This document shows positions 36,629 through 46,535 of a DNA stretch of 64,000 nt, piece by piece. The stretch spans positions 62,001 to 126,000 of the forward strand of contig CANNEA010000002.1 of the NCBI GenBank assembly GCA_947503525.1, written 5' to 3'. A program made the translations under genes and the position numbers. The notes below the pieces were generated by a model. It was not told where the DNA came from, did not search any database, and worked only from the letters and a program-made list of their open reading frames with translations. This stretch comes from an uncultured Carboxylicivirga sp. (GTDB lineage: Bacteria > Bacteroidota > Bacteroidia > Bacteroidales > Marinilabiliaceae). Position 1 is the stretch's first letter. Every line of letters starts with the position of its first letter.

Positions 36629-38695
36629 TTAATTCATTAATGTAATATCATCAAACAAATAGGTCATCTCAGCTGATCCATCACCCTGGGTACCTAAGTC
36701 AAATATCAATACCATATTATGGTAGGCTTTGCTGGCATCAATGGCACTGTAATCAAAGCTTAATTCTTCCCACTCATTAACCTTGGTCATGGTCACTTCC
36801 TTCTCAAAATTAACGCTGCTATCGTCTTTGTTCTCTACCTTAAGCAAAACCTTAGTACCTGCCTTAATGGAATAGACTTTCATTTTAAAGGTCTTATTGG
36901 AGCTGAAGTCGATACCTTCGGTAAAAGACAAATAACTACCACCCCAAGGCTGACCACCATTCTTCACCATTTGACCAACTTTTGAACTGGTATTAATCCC
37001 TGATGACTGCGGGTTATCAATTACTGTCGCCACCCCACCATCAAAATCGGTAAAGGCGTATGTAATGGTCTCTGACTCAAAGTCCACCGGAATGACAAGC
37101 TCATCACCACCCGATGGAGGAGGCAAATCGCCCAATGAGATATCATCGAAGTAGAAGGTATAGTTTGCAGTACCATCACCTTGAGTACCCAGATCAAAAA
37201 TTATTACAATGTTGTGATAGGATTTACTGTCATCAATGGCGCTATAATCAAAACTTAGCTCTTCCCATTCATTAACTTTGGTCATGGTCACTTCCTTCTC
37301 AAAATTAACGCTGCTATCGTCTTTGTTCTCTACCTTAAGCAAAACCTTAGTACCTGCCTTAATGGAGTAGGCCTTCATTTTAAATGTTTTACTGGCAGAG
37401 AAATCAATTGGTCCATCCAAAGAGAGATAACTTCCACCCCATACCTGACCTGGGTTCTTAACCATGCGCGTCACTTTAGAACTGGTATTAATACCCGAAG
37501 ACTGCGGGTTGTCAATGACCTCGGCCACACCACCGTCAAAATCAACAAAGGTGTAATCCAGCACATTGGACTCAAAATCAAGTGGAAGTGTTGGCAATCC
37601 TCCTTCTTTGTAGAAATAGATATTATCCAGATAAACCGTAGAACCTTCTGTTCCGGTAATCTTTAATTGGTGAATATCGTTAAGTGCCAGTCCCTGATCA
37701 GAGAAATCACTCATCGGGATATCATAACTTAGCCATTCTCCTTTACTTAAGGCAAGATCTACATTCTTCTCGCCAGTGGCTATACTTATAGGGAAAATGC
37801 TCAACTGATCGGCATCTGCTGTCCATACATCAATGTGCATAAACTGCATCTTTGACAAATCCACCTCAGGATATAACTGTGTTCCCTGATAATTAAGGTT
37901 GCCATACTTTAATGTTGAACTACCACCAATATCTTCGGTGCTAACCACCGTACTTTGTCCCCAATCAGGGTTAAAATCAGTATTCTCCTGGTTAGTATAA
38001 GCATCACTAAAAATGGAAACTACACTTGAAGCAGAACGACTTGGAGGAGTTGGAGCCGCTTCTGCCGGCACCTCAACCTTTGTCGCTTCAAAAGTAAATG
38101 TTTCTTCAAGAGTGGCTATCGCACCACCTTTGGCAACAACCTTAATCTGATAGGTGCCAGCCTGGGCATAGGTGTATGAAACCACTTCTTCAGGCAAAAT
38201 TTTAACAGCTTCCTCATCTACTGACTCACCAAAATAGATGTCAAACATGGTGGTATAATCAGCAGTAGCCGATAAATTTACAGTGTAAGACACTGCCTTA
38301 TCACTTTCAATATTAACCACAAGGTTTTCAGGTGCCTTAAAGGAAACATTAATTTGCTCTTCAATAGAAGTGGACTTATTTGACAAACCTATGGCCGTAA
38401 TTTTTACGGAATACTGTCCCTCAGAATAAATATGTTCAACACTCTCCCCTTGTGGTACTTCTGTAGGTTCTTCGTTTTCCACGTCTCCAAATAAGATATG
38501 GAATCGTTGGGCTCCTTCGGCTGTTGGAACAACAGTTACCAGCCCCGTATTATCCTGTGTGATATCAAATACAGCTGATACTTTATCCGGAGCCGTGATA
38601 TAGTCAAAGTTGTAAACACGGTCTTCTATTTTTTGACAAGCCACGATGATGCTCATCAATAAAGCCATGCCAAGTATATATTTTAAACTTTTCAT
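36629..38695 (-). CDS. SusE/F-position surface lipoprotein with glucan-binding-type modules (B-A-A)
   Basis: A 688-residue protein with lipobox Cys20 (IVACQKIED). Two PKD/Ig-like domains (about 35-115 and 120-205) are followed by a module B (about 215-355, VVSIFSDAYTNQENTDFNP to VYLDNIYFYKEG) and two module A units (about 360-515 and 520-688, each with FDGGVA-VIDNPQSSGINTSSK and FDDI near the end). Gene position after susD matches SusE/SusF proteins, which bind glycan at the surface. The two A units share an 87-base identical DNA block, a recent duplication. The same modules occur in the T9SS-secreted proteins at 20278-23645. The start codon lies 11 bases after the susD stop. Confidence 0.85.
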   Translation of the reverse strand: MKSLKYILGMALLMSIIVACQKIEDRVYNFDYITAPDKVSAVFDITQDNTGLVTVVPTAEGAQRFHILFGDVENEEPTEVPQGESVEHIYSEGQYSVKITAIGLSNKSTSIEEQINVSFKAPENLVVNIESDKAVSYTVNLSATADYTTMFDIYFGESVDEEAVKILPEEVVSYTYAQAGTYQIKVVAKGGAIATLEETFTFEATKVEVPAEAAPTPPSRSASSVVSIFSDAYTNQENTDFNPDWGQSTVVSTEDIGGSSTLKYGNLNYQGTQLYPEVDLSKMQFMHIDVWTADADQLSIFPISIATGEKNVDLALSKGEWLSYDIPMSDFSDQGLALNDIHQLKITGTEGSTVYLDNIYFYKEGGLPTLPLDFESNVLDYTFVDFDGGVAEVIDNPQSSGINTSSKVTRMVKNPGQVWGGSYLSLDGPIDFSASKTFKMKAYSIKAGTKVLLKVENKDDSSVNFEKEVTMTKVNEWEELSFDYSAIDDSKSYHNIVIIFDLGTQGDGTANYTFYFDDISLGDLPPPSGGDELVIPVDFESETITYAFTDFDGGVATVIDNPQSSGINTSSKVGQMVKNGGQPWGGSYLSFTEGIDFSSNKTFKMKVYSIKAGTKVLLKVENKDDSSVNFEKEVTMTKVNEWEELSFDYSAIDASKAYHNMVLIFDLGTQGDGSAEMTYLFDDITLMN
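36785..37366 (-). repeat. Internal duplication: two 87-base identical blocks 495 bases apart
   Basis: Blocks 36785-36871 and 37280-37366 read the same base for base, and flanking parts of the two A modules are also very similar, including synonymous positions. The spacing of 165 codons equals the module length. Confidence 0.85.
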
Positions 38696-38706
38696 TACGA
38701 ATAGAT

Positions 38707-40188
38707 TTAATAGTTAGGATTTTGATTCCAATTCCCATTCGAGAACTGAATCTCTTCAAGAGGCAATGGGAACACTTCGTGCTTGCCACTTACAAAGCCT
38801 TCGATTTCATTAGCTGCTTTTCCTGTGCGAACCAAGTCGAAGAAACGATGACCTTCCCCCACTAATTCAACACGACGTTCTTGATATATCGCATCTGTTA
38901 ATGCCGGACCCGTTACAGTTACATCATGGAACTCATCACCGAACGCTCTACGACGAACCAATGAGACGTACTCTTGTGCTTTTTCATCTGAAATATTACC
39001 TCGATTATAGGCCTCCGCCGCCATTAATAAAACATCAGCATAGCGAATAGCCCTATAATTATTCGGATTGGTCAGATTTAAATCCGGTGCTGCATCCGTA
39101 CTACGCTTACGAGGTAAATACTTTCTATTGTAATAACCGGTATGATCGTTCCCCTCAGTATAAGTTACTTCAAATTCATTACTCCAGGCTACTATATCTA
39201 AAATAGCAACATCTTTTCTTAAATCACCAGGTTCAAAAGCATCAACCGCACCTTGAGTTGGTACATTAAAGCTAAAACCAGCTGTAAATAATGGTCCGGT
39301 ATAACCACGAACGCCATTAAAGCCAACAGCTACATTTCCTTCGCTACACTGCAAACACTCAAAACTGGCTCCTTCAACATCGGTATATTGAACTTCAAAA
39401 ACCGATTCGGTATTATTTTCTCCAGCTGACTCAAATACTGAATTGTAATCATCAATTAATTCATAGTCTTTGTCGCTTATAAGCTGCTCAAGCACATCTG
39501 CTGATTGCTGGAATTTCTCTTGATATAAATAAGCTTTCCCAAGCAAGGCCTGAGCCGCACCTTTTGTGGTTCGTCCAACATTAGCAGAACTGGTTGGCAA
39601 TACCTCTATTGCAGCTAACAAATCCTCTTCTATCCAGGCATACACATCTTCAGTAGACGAACGTGGAATTGTTGTTTCATCACCTAACTGAAAACGAACA
39701 TCTTTTTTAATTGGAATAGCTCCAAACCATTTTACCAACTCAAAGTTATAATAGGCACGAAGGAAACGTACTTCTCCAATCATGGCCTCTTTACCATCAA
39801 AGTCCGTTTTATCTTTAAATTCCATAAAATAATTGGCACGCTGCACTCCTGCGAACATCCAATTCCAGATATCGCGTAGGTTACTGTTAACTGGTGTGTG
39901 AATCATTTTATCTACTTGCTGCCAACCAATAACATCAGTTGGACTTTCTCCACCTGCCACAGTATTATCGGATGCGATTTCACCCAGTATCACATTGGCG
40001 TAGCTGGCCTGAAGCAAATCATATGTTGCAATCAGCGCTTTATGGTAATCATCTTCTGAATTGAAGAAGTTTTCTGAGTCTATCGAATATTCCGGCGAAA
40101 CCTTAACAAACTCATCTGAACAAGCGTACAGAAGGCTTGAAAAAACCAGGACCAATGATAGTATCTTGATATATATTTTAGTATTCAT
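38707..40188 (-). CDS. SusD/RagB-type glycan-binding lipoprotein
   Basis: A 493-residue lipoprotein (Cys23, LLYACSDEF, acidic after Cys, fitting surface export). Typical SusD features: N-terminal DSENFFNSEDDYHKALIATYDLL, helical TPR-like repeats with GAAQALLGKAYLYQ, the RYADVLLMAAEAYN motif, and the C-terminal ERRVELVGEGHRFFDLVRTGKA. It forms the lid of the SusC barrel and captures oligosaccharide. It starts 12 bases after the susC stop codon. The locus content makes beta-1,3-glucan the likely ligand. Confidence 0.96.
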   Translation of the reverse strand: MNTKIYIKILSLVLVFSSLLYACSDEFVKVSPEYSIDSENFFNSEDDYHKALIATYDLLQASYANVILGEIASDNTVAGGESPTDVIGWQQVDKMIHTPVNSNLRDIWNWMFAGVQRANYFMEFKDKTDFDGKEAMIGEVRFLRAYYNFELVKWFGAIPIKKDVRFQLGDETTIPRSSTEDVYAWIEEDLLAAIEVLPTSSANVGRTTKGAAQALLGKAYLYQEKFQQSADVLEQLISDKDYELIDDYNSVFESAGENNTESVFEVQYTDVEGASFECLQCSEGNVAVGFNGVRGYTGPLFTAGFSFNVPTQGAVDAFEPGDLRKDVAILDIVAWSNEFEVTYTEGNDHTGYYNRKYLPRKRSTDAAPDLNLTNPNNYRAIRYADVLLMAAEAYNRGNISDEKAQEYVSLVRRRAFGDEFHDVTVTGPALTDAIYQERRVELVGEGHRFFDLVRTGKAANEIEGFVSGKHEVFPLPLEEIQFSNGNWNQNPNY

Positions 40189-40200
40189 TTCTTGAGTTTT

Positions 40201-43200
40201 TTAAAAGTTAAGATTTAAACCAAAACTGTAGGTACGAGCTGCCGGGTAAAACCCATAATCAATTCCTCCACCGATTGGTGCACCATTGGAAGCAGCCGGA
40301 TCATATCCGGTATAATTGGTCAGTGTAAATGCATTTTGTACACTGGCAAATAATCGTAGTCGGCTTATCTTAGCCTTACTGGTAATGCGCTCTGGTATGG
40401 TATAACCCAGTTGTACATTCTGCAATCTCAGGAAGGATGCATCCTCAACGTAATAATCCGAGAAAATGGTATTGGCTGTTGCAGCTGTGGTAACACGAGG
40501 TTCAATCGTACTTGTTCCATTACCAGTCCATCTATCCAATCGCTTAGCCAGAAGGTTAACATTAGGCTGAGCACGCTCATAATTACGAACCATATCATTG
40601 CCAATTGAGGCAAATGCATAAGCTAAAAAGTCAAAACCCTTATATTTCAAATTCAAGTTCAAACCCATGGTCACATCCGGAATCGGATTTCCAATCATGG
40701 TGCGATCATCTGTTGTTAGTTTGCCATCACCATTCACATCAGCGTATCTGATATCGCCAGGTGATGCTTCGGCACCCAATTCAATCTGTGAAGGATGTGA
40801 ATTCACCTCCTGCTGATTCTGGAATATGCCATCCGTTTTATAGCCATAGAAATAACCAATAGGCAAACCTACTTCCATTCGTGCTGGTGCCGGTTGACCA
40901 ACGCCAAAATTACCACCTTCAATAAAACCTGTTCCATTATTTACTTCAAGAACCTCATTGTTAAGCGTGGTCAGATTGTAATTGATGCTATACGAAAATC
41001 CATCGTGCTTACCACCGCGATAACCAATGGCAAATTCAAATCCGCTGTTTCGAACTGTTCCTGCATTAATGGTAGGCCCTGAAGCGCCTGGAGCACCTAT
41101 TCCGAATATACCCGAAACCGGTATATTCTGAATCAATAGGTTCTGTGTTGTCTTTATAAAGTAGTCAGCATTGACATCCAACTTATTATTCAAAAACTTC
41201 ATGTCAATACCTGCATCAAACTGCTCTGACTCTTCCCATTTTACTTGAGGATTTGGTAAAGCTCCAACAGCACGTCCATCAACAAGTCCATTGTCCCATA
41301 CATAGGTGGCTTCGCCGTTCAACTGAGAAATGTATTGAAAATCACCTATCTTATCTGAACCTAGTATACCATAACTGGCGCGGATCTTAATAAAATCTAT
41401 GGCCTCAACATCGCCAAAAAAGTTTTCATCAGAAATAATCCAACCAGCAGTTGCCGATGGAAAATAAGCCACTGTATTATCAGGGCCAAACTTGGTGGAA
41501 GCGTCTCGACGTAACATCGCAGACAACAAATATCGACCCTTGTAATCGTATTGAATACGTCCAAAGTAGGATAAACGACGCTGATCGTAATTCCATGAAC
41601 CCACGGTTTTAGTTTCACTCAGGCCATTGGCTAAACCAATATCAGCAAATTCCCAGGAGTTATTCGGAATATCAAAACCTGTTCCATTCAAGTTATCTCC
41701 CCAGGTCTTAAAAACAGTAGTTCCTAAAGTTCCTGTTACATGATGAGTTTCATCAAAGGTCCTATCGTAAGTTATAAAAGCATCAAAAGTATAATCATTG
41801 AAGTTTTGAGCATTTTGGTTAACGCTACTTCGGCTTACATCAAAGACTTTACCGCCATAATCAACAATCTTGTAGAAATCTTTCCCTTTAGTGTTGGTGG
41901 TGTTAAAGCCAAAACGTCCGGTAGCCTTAATATATTTACCAAAACTCAAATCCAAACCAAGATTACCATTAAACTTTCGAAGCTTATAATCATTATGGGT
42001 ATTATCGATCTGAGCCAAAGGATTTATGATTTCGATGCCTAAATTTGCCGGAGCAAGTGTATAATTTCCATTGGCATCGTAAACCGGAACAGTACCGGGC
42101 ATATTAACGGCATTAAACAATACCGACCCCAATCCAAAGTCATTAATGGACTTACGGTTAATATCTGTATAGATAATAGAAGAGGTCAATTTGGCCCATG
42201 AGCTTAAGTCTGCACCCAAACTTATTTTGGCTGTATTACGCTTAAACCCGGTTTTATCACCTCCAATAATTCCTTCCTGATCAAGATGTGAAGCACTAAC
42301 CGCATAAGTAACTGTTTCCGAACCTCCGGATACACTAACATTTGTATTATAAATTGGAGCTGTTTGGAATAACTCGCTCTGCCAGTTGGTTCCTACCCCT
42401 AATCCGGTGATATCATCAAATGGAGGAGTTTGCCCATTAGCCGCATAACTCTCGTTTAGCAAGGCTGCATATTCAGTTGCATTGAGTAGGTTTAACTGTC
42501 GACTGGTTTCCTGAAAACCTACAGATGTATTAACAGTTACCTTAGCAGCGGTATTCTTTTTACCTTGTTTGGTAGTTATTAATATAATACCATTGGCACC
42601 TACTGTTCCGTATATGGCGGCTTGCGCATCCTTCAGTACAGTGATGGTTTCAATATCATCCGGATTTAATGTATTCATATCGCCCTGATAACCATCGATG
42701 ATGGCCACTGGTGATGCATCTCCATTTGTGGAGATACCGCGAATACGCACATTTAATCCCGCACCGGGAGCTCCTGACTGTGCTGTAACATTAACCCCTG
42801 ATACTGTTCCCTGAAGGGCTTGTTCGATCTGAACAGGTTTTATTTCATCTATGGTTTTAGAACCAACAATAGCAACTGCTCCGGTTAGGTCTCTTTTTTT
42901 CTGAGTACCATATCCCACAACTACTACTTCACTTAAGTCGGTTACTTCAGAACGAAGACTAACATTAATGATTTCAGAATTAACAATCACTTCCTGCGAT
43001 TGCATTCCAATAAAAGAGAAGACCAGCACATCGTTTAAGGCTGCCGTAATAGAATACTTACCGTCCATATCAGTAATGGTTCCATTAGTGGTTCCTTTAA
43101 CTACAATGCTTACACCAGGAATTGATAAACCGTCGGATTCGTCGGTTACAACACCTGATAAATTCATTTCTTGTCCAACAGCCAGTGTTGTGACAAAAAA

Positions 43201-43230
43201 CAGGATAAAAATCCCAATAAGATGTTTCAT
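40201..43230 (-). CDS. SusC/RagA-type TonB-dependent transporter for beta-glucan oligosaccharides
   Basis: A 1009-residue outer-membrane protein: signal peptide (1-19), carboxypeptidase-regulatory-like domain (about 22-100, GVVTDESDGLSIPGVSIVVK), TonB-box/plug region with VVVGYGTQKKRDLTGAV, QALQGTVSGVNVT and VRIRGISTNGD, and a 22-strand barrel ending YSFGLNLNF with C-terminal Phe. It is the first gene of the long unit and is preceded by a promoter (43277-43307) and the 40-bp shared element. Substrate inferred from the glucanase genes downstream. Confidence 0.97.
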   Translation of the reverse strand: MKHLIGIFILFFVTTLAVGQEMNLSGVVTDESDGLSIPGVSIVVKGTTNGTITDMDGKYSITAALNDVLVFSFIGMQSQEVIVNSEIINVSLRSEVTDLSEVVVVGYGTQKKRDLTGAVAIVGSKTIDEIKPVQIEQALQGTVSGVNVTAQSGAPGAGLNVRIRGISTNGDASPVAIIDGYQGDMNTLNPDDIETITVLKDAQAAIYGTVGANGIILITTKQGKKNTAAKVTVNTSVGFQETSRQLNLLNATEYAALLNESYAANGQTPPFDDITGLGVGTNWQSELFQTAPIYNTNVSVSGGSETVTYAVSASHLDQEGIIGGDKTGFKRNTAKISLGADLSSWAKLTSSIIYTDINRKSINDFGLGSVLFNAVNMPGTVPVYDANGNYTLAPANLGIEIINPLAQIDNTHNDYKLRKFNGNLGLDLSFGKYIKATGRFGFNTTNTKGKDFYKIVDYGGKVFDVSRSSVNQNAQNFNDYTFDAFITYDRTFDETHHVTGTLGTTVFKTWGDNLNGTGFDIPNNSWEFADIGLANGLSETKTVGSWNYDQRRLSYFGRIQYDYKGRYLLSAMLRRDASTKFGPDNTVAYFPSATAGWIISDENFFGDVEAIDFIKIRASYGILGSDKIGDFQYISQLNGEATYVWDNGLVDGRAVGALPNPQVKWEESEQFDAGIDMKFLNNKLDVNADYFIKTTQNLLIQNIPVSGIFGIGAPGASGPTINAGTVRNSGFEFAIGYRGGKHDGFSYSINYNLTTLNNEVLEVNNGTGFIEGGNFGVGQPAPARMEVGLPIGYFYGYKTDGIFQNQQEVNSHPSQIELGAEASPGDIRYADVNGDGKLTTDDRTMIGNPIPDVTMGLNLNLKYKGFDFLAYAFASIGNDMVRNYERAQPNVNLLAKRLDRWTGNGTSTIEPRVTTAATANTIFSDYYVEDASFLRLQNVQLGYTIPERITSKAKISRLRLFASVQNAFTLTNYTGYDPAASNGAPIGGGIDYGFYPAARTYSFGLNLNF

Positions 43231-43276
43231 AGCTTGTAATGTATTTAGCGTGATTTGTGATTGATTTATTGAATCA

Positions 43277-43307
43277 CAAACCTATTACATCAAGCTTCCT
43301 GAAGAAA
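43277..43307 (-). promoter_or_regulatory. Promoter of the susC-led beta-glucan operon
   Basis: Minus-strand TTTC (43307-43304), 19 bases, then TAGGTTTG (43284-43277). The -7 box is a full match to TAnnTTTG and the -33 box is off by one base. The transcript would start near 43271, about 40 bases before the ATG. Confidence 0.6.
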
Positions 43308-43319
43308 ATAAATGACTCC

Positions 43320-43359
43320 ACTAACACTTACCTTACACCTCACTTTTTCTACGTTGTTT
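43320..43359 (-). promoter_or_regulatory. Shared 40-bp element, copy 2 (candidate activator site)
   Basis: It matches 23747-23786 at 36 of 40 positions and starts 36 bases from the -7 box, as there. It lies about 50-90 bases upstream of the predicted transcription start, where an activator would bind. Confidence 0.65.
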
Positions 43360-43564
43360 CATAGTCTAATAGACCTATAATTCTGTTTACATGACAATTA
43401 TGCAATGTTAAAGAATTTAAAGTAATGTAAAGCGTTCGTAATGACTTAGAGTAACAATTACTCATTTAAGAAAATAAAGAGACCGCGATATCTCGCAATG
43501 AAATGCATCAATTAGAATAATACTAGCTGGTAATATTAATACTGAAACCTACTTTCAGGTGGGT

Positions 43565-46420
43565 TTATTTTCGCATCAATAACCATTCGGTAATATTAAC
43601 CGACGACTCCAGCCCCATCCGTTTCCGTACCCTATATCTGGCATTCTCAACACCGCGAACTGATAGATTGAGCAGATGAGCAATTTCTTTACTGCTCATA
43701 TTCATTTTAAGATAGGCACAAATCTTCAGATCCTTTGGTGTTAAATCAGGGAACTCTTCTTTGAGGTTTTTTATAAAATTATTGTGGGCCTGATCAAAAC
43801 GTAGTTCAAAGTCCTCCCAGTCATCATCCTCTATCTCGCTTTCAATAAAGGCCAATAGGGTTTTCAATTTCTTCTCAACCTTATCAGAGGCATAGGCCAT
43901 AATGACCACCAGCTTTTCTTTGAGCTCATTTAACTTTTCATTTTTATATATAACCTTGGTGGCCGCAGCTGACAACTCCTTATTTTTAATCTCCAATTCA
44001 TCTTTTAATTTCTCTTCTATAAAGTTAGCCCGCTCAATTTTACGTATACGCTCTTGCTTTTCGATATATCTTTTTTTCTCCGTCTTTACTCTCTTATTGC
44101 GGATGGCCAGAACAATATAAAATACCAGAGCGATAATTAATAAATAGCCAACATAAGCATACGTAGTTCGATACCAGGGCGGTAATATGATAAAACGATA
44201 AGTGAGTTCATCACTCTCCATTCCATAAACATTAAGGGCTTTCAGGCGAAATACATACTCACCTTCCCGTAAATTGGTATATTCTTTATATTGTACATCC
44301 CGCCACTCCGACCAGTCAGCATCAAAGCCCTGAAGAAAAAACTTAAACTGAATATCTTCAATATTCTCAAAAAAAGCGGCCGAGAAGGTAAAAATCAAAT
44401 CATTATCCACAAACGGTAATTCAGACACTTCAGTATTCTCTTTCCCACACAAATAGTCAACATTATCCCTGTAAATGATTCGTTGACGTGTTGTTGCAAG
44501 CACCGTTCTAAGTAAGGCATTAATCGTCGCGCTTTTGCCGGTTTGCGCTTTTGCATCGTAAATGACAGCTCCATCCTTTATCCCAATCAAAGTAATCTCG
44601 TTCTCCAGAAACTGGAAATTTTCAAATCCGGGTATAAAAAGGTTATTCAGTTTATTGAAAGGATTGGTATTTAAAGAGAAACTTCCATTATTATATCTTG
44701 TAATAATACCGGATTGTGTATCAACTACAAACCATAAATTACCTCTTGGATCTTCCTTAAGCATTCGACAATGTCTCTGCCCCAGCAATTCTGTTAATTG
44801 CTCATGTTGGATCATTCGATCATTGAGCTTATCATATTTAAATATGCCCTGTTGGGTACCAAAAACCACTTCATCCCAAACCTTAAACACATTATTGTAG
44901 ATGGATGAAGGCAAGCCTTTATCCACATCGTAAAATGAGATATCTTTTACCTTGCTGAGATCTTTAGCCAGCTTTATACGGTAAATACCTTTGTAGCCGT
45001 GGGCAATCCATATATTATCTTCCTGATCAAGCGCAATCACACGACTGGATTCATCAAAACCTTGAATTTTGTTTTGAAAGACCAACTGTCCGTTTATTTC
45101 TTTAAATAAGATTAAACCCGTATAAGTACCCCCAATCCAATACTCCGGCTGATTAATTAATTGCTTTACAATCCAACCACCATCGCTTGTGTATAAGTTA
45201 TTTGCCTCATCTCCTACATGCTGAGTAAAACCTTTAGAATGACCAACGATCAAATTATCATTGACCCTACTAACACTCCAGTTTATTTCTGAAGGGCTAA
45301 TCATAGAAGTAAAATGTGAATTGAGTCCATTTAATGCGCCCATATGCTGATGATGCTTCACCTTTAAACCATTGTGTGTGGCAAATACAATATTATTATG
45401 GTACTCGGCCGCAGAGTATACCCCAATGGGCTCATCAGGATCAAGCTTAATGTGACGAAGAGGTGTGGATAATTCCACAAAATCAATTCCGGTTTTATTG
45501 GTTACCCATAAATTATTGTCGCGATCGGAGAATACTTCTCTTATTTCATTATTCTGTAAGCCATTCTCCTTGGACAAGTTCATTTTGAATCGCCCTGACT
45601 GATCAATAAGTACAACTCCTGAATGGATGGTACCAATTACATAATCACCATCCATACGTAAATGACCTGAAGAAATATACGATTCATTGAAATTAAAATC
45701 TTTATCCGTCAGAAAAGGTTTAAGCTGTTTCTTATCCCATATGAACAATCCTTTTTCGTAGGTTCCAATCAAATAATCTGATTTATTGATTGGCAGAATA
45801 AAACGAACATCAACTTCTCCCAAGTCTTGTAAACTTAGTAAAGGCTTAAACTGATCATTATTTAAGATAAAAAGACCTTGTTGATCTTGCATTACAATTT
45901 GATCATAAACTTTAAACAAGCGATTAATACGCCTGCCCGTTTTTATAACCCTAATCCTTCCATTTTCATAAATATAAAGTGCCTTCCAACTTTGGAAAAT
46001 GGTTTGCTCATCGTTTATAACAATATTCCACACATCATTGAAATCACGATGCTCAAGCGGAATATGATCAACAAGTGAATGGAATATAACGGAGGAAGCA
46101 GAATCGCAATCAATATATCCAAAATCACCTTGCGCACCTATAAACAGGCGATTATTAGAATTGAATGCCAAGGACTTTATGTTAGAGCGATTGGTCGCTA
46201 CCTGAATAATTTCCCACGATTGTCCATCAAACTCAAGTATTCCAAATTCATTGGCAAAATAAAGTAGCCCTCTGCCATCCTGAACGATCTTAAAGTTATT
46301 ATCTGAAACATAATAGTCCCCCTCGGCATAATTTCTGACAAATGGCACCCCATCCTCAATATCTATAGCACTTGCAGAATATGTAAACAGTAGCAATAAG
46401 AATAGTAAAGTATACTTCAT
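43565..46420 (-). CDS. Transmembrane one-component regulator: beta-propeller sensor, Y_Y_Y domain, LuxR-type HTH
   Basis: About 951 residues from ATG 46420 (an earlier TTG is less likely since the leader MKYTLLFLLLLFTYSASA starts here). Signal peptide; two-component-regulator-type propeller repeats (about 20-620, for example FSDRDNNLWVTNKTG); Y_Y_Y domain (about 640-730, DADWSEWRDVQYKEYTNLREGEYVFRLKA); one membrane helix (about 735-757); a cytoplasmic coiled coil; C-terminal HTH (about 885-945, LTPKDLKICAYLKMNMSSKEIAHLLNLSVRGVENARYRVRKR). There are no histidine kinase domains, so a periplasmic signal would reach DNA directly, as in SusR-like regulators. Its position just upstream of susC makes it the best candidate for binding the 40-bp element. 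Confidence 0.9.
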   Translation of the reverse strand: MKYTLLFLLLLFTYSASAIDIEDGVPFVRNYAEGDYYVSDNNFKIVQDGRGLLYFANEFGILEFDGQSWEIIQVATNRSNIKSLAFNSNNRLFIGAQGDFGYIDCDSASSVIFHSLVDHIPLEHRDFNDVWNIVINDEQTIFQSWKALYIYENGRIRVIKTGRRINRLFKVYDQIVMQDQQGLFILNNDQFKPLLSLQDLGEVDVRFILPINKSDYLIGTYEKGLFIWDKKQLKPFLTDKDFNFNESYISSGHLRMDGDYVIGTIHSGVVLIDQSGRFKMNLSKENGLQNNEIREVFSDRDNNLWVTNKTGIDFVELSTPLRHIKLDPDEPIGVYSAAEYHNNIVFATHNGLKVKHHQHMGALNGLNSHFTSMISPSEINWSVSRVNDNLIVGHSKGFTQHVGDEANNLYTSDGGWIVKQLINQPEYWIGGTYTGLILFKEINGQLVFQNKIQGFDESSRVIALDQEDNIWIAHGYKGIYRIKLAKDLSKVKDISFYDVDKGLPSSIYNNVFKVWDEVVFGTQQGIFKYDKLNDRMIQHEQLTELLGQRHCRMLKEDPRGNLWFVVDTQSGIITRYNNGSFSLNTNPFNKLNNLFIPGFENFQFLENEITLIGIKDGAVIYDAKAQTGKSATINALLRTVLATTRQRIIYRDNVDYLCGKENTEVSELPFVDNDLIFTFSAAFFENIEDIQFKFFLQGFDADWSEWRDVQYKEYTNLREGEYVFRLKALNVYGMESDELTYRFIILPPWYRTTYAYVGYLLIIALVFYIVLAIRNKRVKTEKKRYIEKQERIRKIERANFIEEKLKDELEIKNKELSAAATKVIYKNEKLNELKEKLVVIMAYASDKVEKKLKTLLAFIESEIEDDDWEDFELRFDQAHNNFIKNLKEEFPDLTPKDLKICAYLKMNMSSKEIAHLLNLSVRGVENARYRVRKRMGLESSVNITEWLLMRK

Positions 46421-46535
46421 TATGTGTAGCAATCTATAATTTGAAGTTCGACTTTGAATAATGAAAGTTAAGAATAATTGTGAAAAACAACTATTTTGGA
46501 CTATGAATCGTAAATACCAAAAGTGTAATAAATAA

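Larger units (their letters stand above)
43231..43564. other. Regulatory gap between the propeller-LuxR regulator and susC
   Basis: This 334-base gap holds the susC promoter and the 40-bp element. The remainder (43360-43564) is AT-rich, with small inverted repeats GAGTAA/TTACTC at 43449-43463 and a weak hairpin AAACCTAC/GTGGGTTT at 43545-43566 that overlaps the regulator's stop codon and may end its transcript. Confidence 0.6.

Noticed and set aside
44562-44900. 112-codon frame antisense to the propeller regulator
   Set aside because: It is a shadow of the propeller repeats, with no start signal.
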